Shown here piece by piece: positions 30,364 to 31,676 of a DNA stretch of 31,676 bases. Position 1 is the first letter of the stretch, and every line of letters begins with the position of its first letter. Source of the DNA: a virus. The position numbers were made by a program, and so were the translations under genes. The stretch is from the IMG/VR virus record IMGVR_UViG_3300032282_003364, positions 1-31,676 of that record; one strand, given 5' to 3'. The notes beneath the pieces are model-generated. The model saw only the letters and a program-made list of their open reading frames with translations, was not told the origin of the DNA and searched no databases.

Positions 30364-31676
30364 ATGCCAAAACCTTGGGAACAATTCTCGTCGCAGGCCG
30401 GTCAATCTGGCCCTTGGAATAAATTTCAACCCGCCGTCGAGCCTGGGTCTCCAGAGGCAATTCAAGGCATTGAAGATGGTGCAAAAAGCGCATTGCACGC
30501 GCTTGGTGCTACTGCGCGTCCTTGGGGGCCGCTTAGTGTAGCCGCTACGGGCGGCGCAGCGCTTGGGTCTCCTGGCGGGTTTCCTGGAATGGCGGCTGGC
30601 GCTGGCGTTGGAGCCGGAGCTTATGGGCTTGCCCATCTAATAGATTTGCCGCTCATGGCTGTAAATGCGGGGGCGCACTACGCCGGATACCCAAATGTCG
30701 ATTTAAGCGTAGGCAGGTTGTTTGATAATTTCGTTAACCAATACAACCCTCTGCCAGAACCGCAGACAAAGAGCGAAGAGTATTTGGCGGCGGCATCAGG
30801 CGGCATTAAAGACGCTATCGGAGGCAATCGGGCCGGTGCCGTGATGAAGGGGATAGAGGTTGCGGATAGGTTCCGTCCTGTATTTCAGGGAACTGCCAAC
30901 GCGCTTGCTGACGCCCCCGAGGCCAACGCCGCGCTCGGCGCGGCATCTGGGGTTGGCGCGCAATTCGGCAGCGATGTCACCGATGGATCTACTTCAGGAA
31001 TGGTTGCTGGCGCTCTGACTCCTGTTATGGCCGCTGTTCTTGGCAGGGGTGCAATCAGGGGAGGCGTCAATGCAATGGGCGGGCCTGAATCGTTTAAGGC
31101 TTTTGGACGCGGCCTTGTTGGTCGCGGCCAAGATGTGACCTTGCCCAATGGGGAGGTTCTTCCGGCGTCATTTGGACTTGGAGGCGCAAGGCTTGAAAAT
31201 GCCCGCCAAGCCGCAGAAAGCTCTGCGCAATCTCAAATTACGGAAGAACTTGTTAGGTCACGGCCTGACCTGACCCGCCAACAGGCTATTGATTCGGCGG
31301 TTTCAAACCTTGAGGCAGACCGAGTTTCCGGCCAAGGATACCGCCCTACGGCTGGAGCGCTTTCAGACAATCCTGGTATGCTGGCTATAGAAAACGGCCT
31401 ATTCCAGAATCAGCCGGCCATGCGAGGCAGGTATCAGGATAATTTTGATGCTGTTAGCGGGTCTGTTGCACAGGCTACGCAGCCCGTGGGGGCTTCTATA
31501 CAGGAAGGCCAAGGGTTTTTCAGTCGCTTGCTTTCAAATCTTGCCCGCGCTGCCGAACGGAACGCTAAAAACTTTGAAGACGTTGACATGAACCGCGCGA
31601 ACGATCTTGTTGATAGCAGGCGCGCCGCTGTCACCAGTAGCGCCACCGCAGACCAACAGACAGCGGCATCCACGAC
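30364..31676 (+). CDS. Large internal virion protein, 5' part only (runs off window end)
   Basis: The frame is open from ATG 30364 to the last base (437 codons, no stop), so the gene is 3' truncated. The N-terminus contains PWEQFSSQAGQ and GPWNKFQP, PW-x-x-F repeats common at the start of phage ejection proteins. It continues with Gly/Ala-rich, partly hydrophobic stretches (ATGGAALGSPGGFPGMAAG; GIKDAIGGNRAGAV), then helical charged regions. It sits where T7 has gp16, the ejection protein with transglycosylase activity in that phage; no Glu-containing transglycosylase motif is visible in the part present. Confidence 0.65.
   Translation, partial: MPKPWEQFSSQAGQSGPWNKFQPAVEPGSPEAIQGIEDGAKSALHALGATARPWGPLSVAATGGAALGSPGGFPGMAAGAGVGAGAYGLAHLIDLPLMAVNAGAHYAGYPNVDLSVGRLFDNFVNQYNPLPEPQTKSEEYLAAASGGIKDAIGGNRAGAVMKGIEVADRFRPVFQGTANALADAPEANAALGAASGVGAQFGSDVTDGSTSGMVAGALTPVMAAVLGRGAIRGGVNAMGGPESFKAFGRGLVGRGQDVTLPNGEVLPASFGLGGARLENARQAAESSAQSQITEELVRSRPDLTRQQAIDSAVSNLEADRVSGQGYRPTAGALSDNPGMLAIENGLFQNQPAMRGRYQDNFDAVSGSVAQATQPVGASIQEGQGFFSRLLSNLARAAERNAKNFEDVDMNRANDLVDSRRAAVTSSATADQQTAAST

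Noticed and set aside
1-31676. tRNA genes, CRISPR arrays, integrase or transposase genes, T7-type RNA polymerase
   Set aside because: I looked for these in the window and found no cloverleaf, regular spaced repeats, recombinase motifs or polymerase motifs. They may exist outside the window.

Overview
This window is a contiguous piece of a tailed double-stranded DNA phage genome with short-tailed (T7/P22-like podovirus) architecture. I see no tRNA, rRNA, integrase, insertion sequence or CRISPR array. The host is probably diderm (Gram-negative), because the lysis cassette encodes a lipoprotein/transmembrane protein of the unimolecular spanin type. Few genes have a clear Shine-Dalgarno sequence. 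Many instead have an A/C-rich leader (CCAACCAAC-like) running up to the ATG, which suggests a host lineage that does not depend on SD pairing. I cannot name the host with confidence.

Layout. (1) 1-443, plus strand: the 3' end of a truncated gene and a small ORF. (2) 444-723: hairpin-rich intergenic DNA with terminators. (3) 724-2721, minus strand: a compact run of eight small genes, several joined by ATGA overlaps. Two of these are very short (a four-cysteine peptide and a 58-aa protein). (4) 2722-3225: divergent intergenic region with a tandem 13-bp repeat and a cluster of inverted repeats. (5) 3226-4223, plus: a NUMOD/IENR1-like DNA-binding protein and a RusA-type Holliday junction resolvase, followed by a terminator. 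(6) 4527-7898, minus: an operon with a MoxR/CobS-type AAA+ ATPase, a partner protein with a possible degenerate vWA segment, and small proteins, closed by a terminator at 4527-4551. (7) 8027 onward, plus: the late region.

Late region in order: small terminase, a large tail fiber with an embedded SGNH-hydrolase-like domain, a second fiber, two small membrane proteins (holin candidates), the u-spanin candidate, a CHAP endolysin, large terminase, portal, a collagen-like fiber, two small ORFs, scaffold, major capsid protein, a terminator with an HNH endonuclease gene directly behind it, a small ORF, head-tail adaptor, tail nozzle, a gp13-like protein and four internal virion/ejection proteins. 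The last of these runs off the right end.

Compared with T7 (genes 8 to 19), the fiber/lysis/terminase block lies before the portal instead of at the end, and the small terminase subunit is separated from the large one by about 5.7 kb. The late genes build head, tail and ejection machinery, package DNA and lyse the cell. The AAA+/partner operon is the least explained part and the best candidate for undescribed biology.
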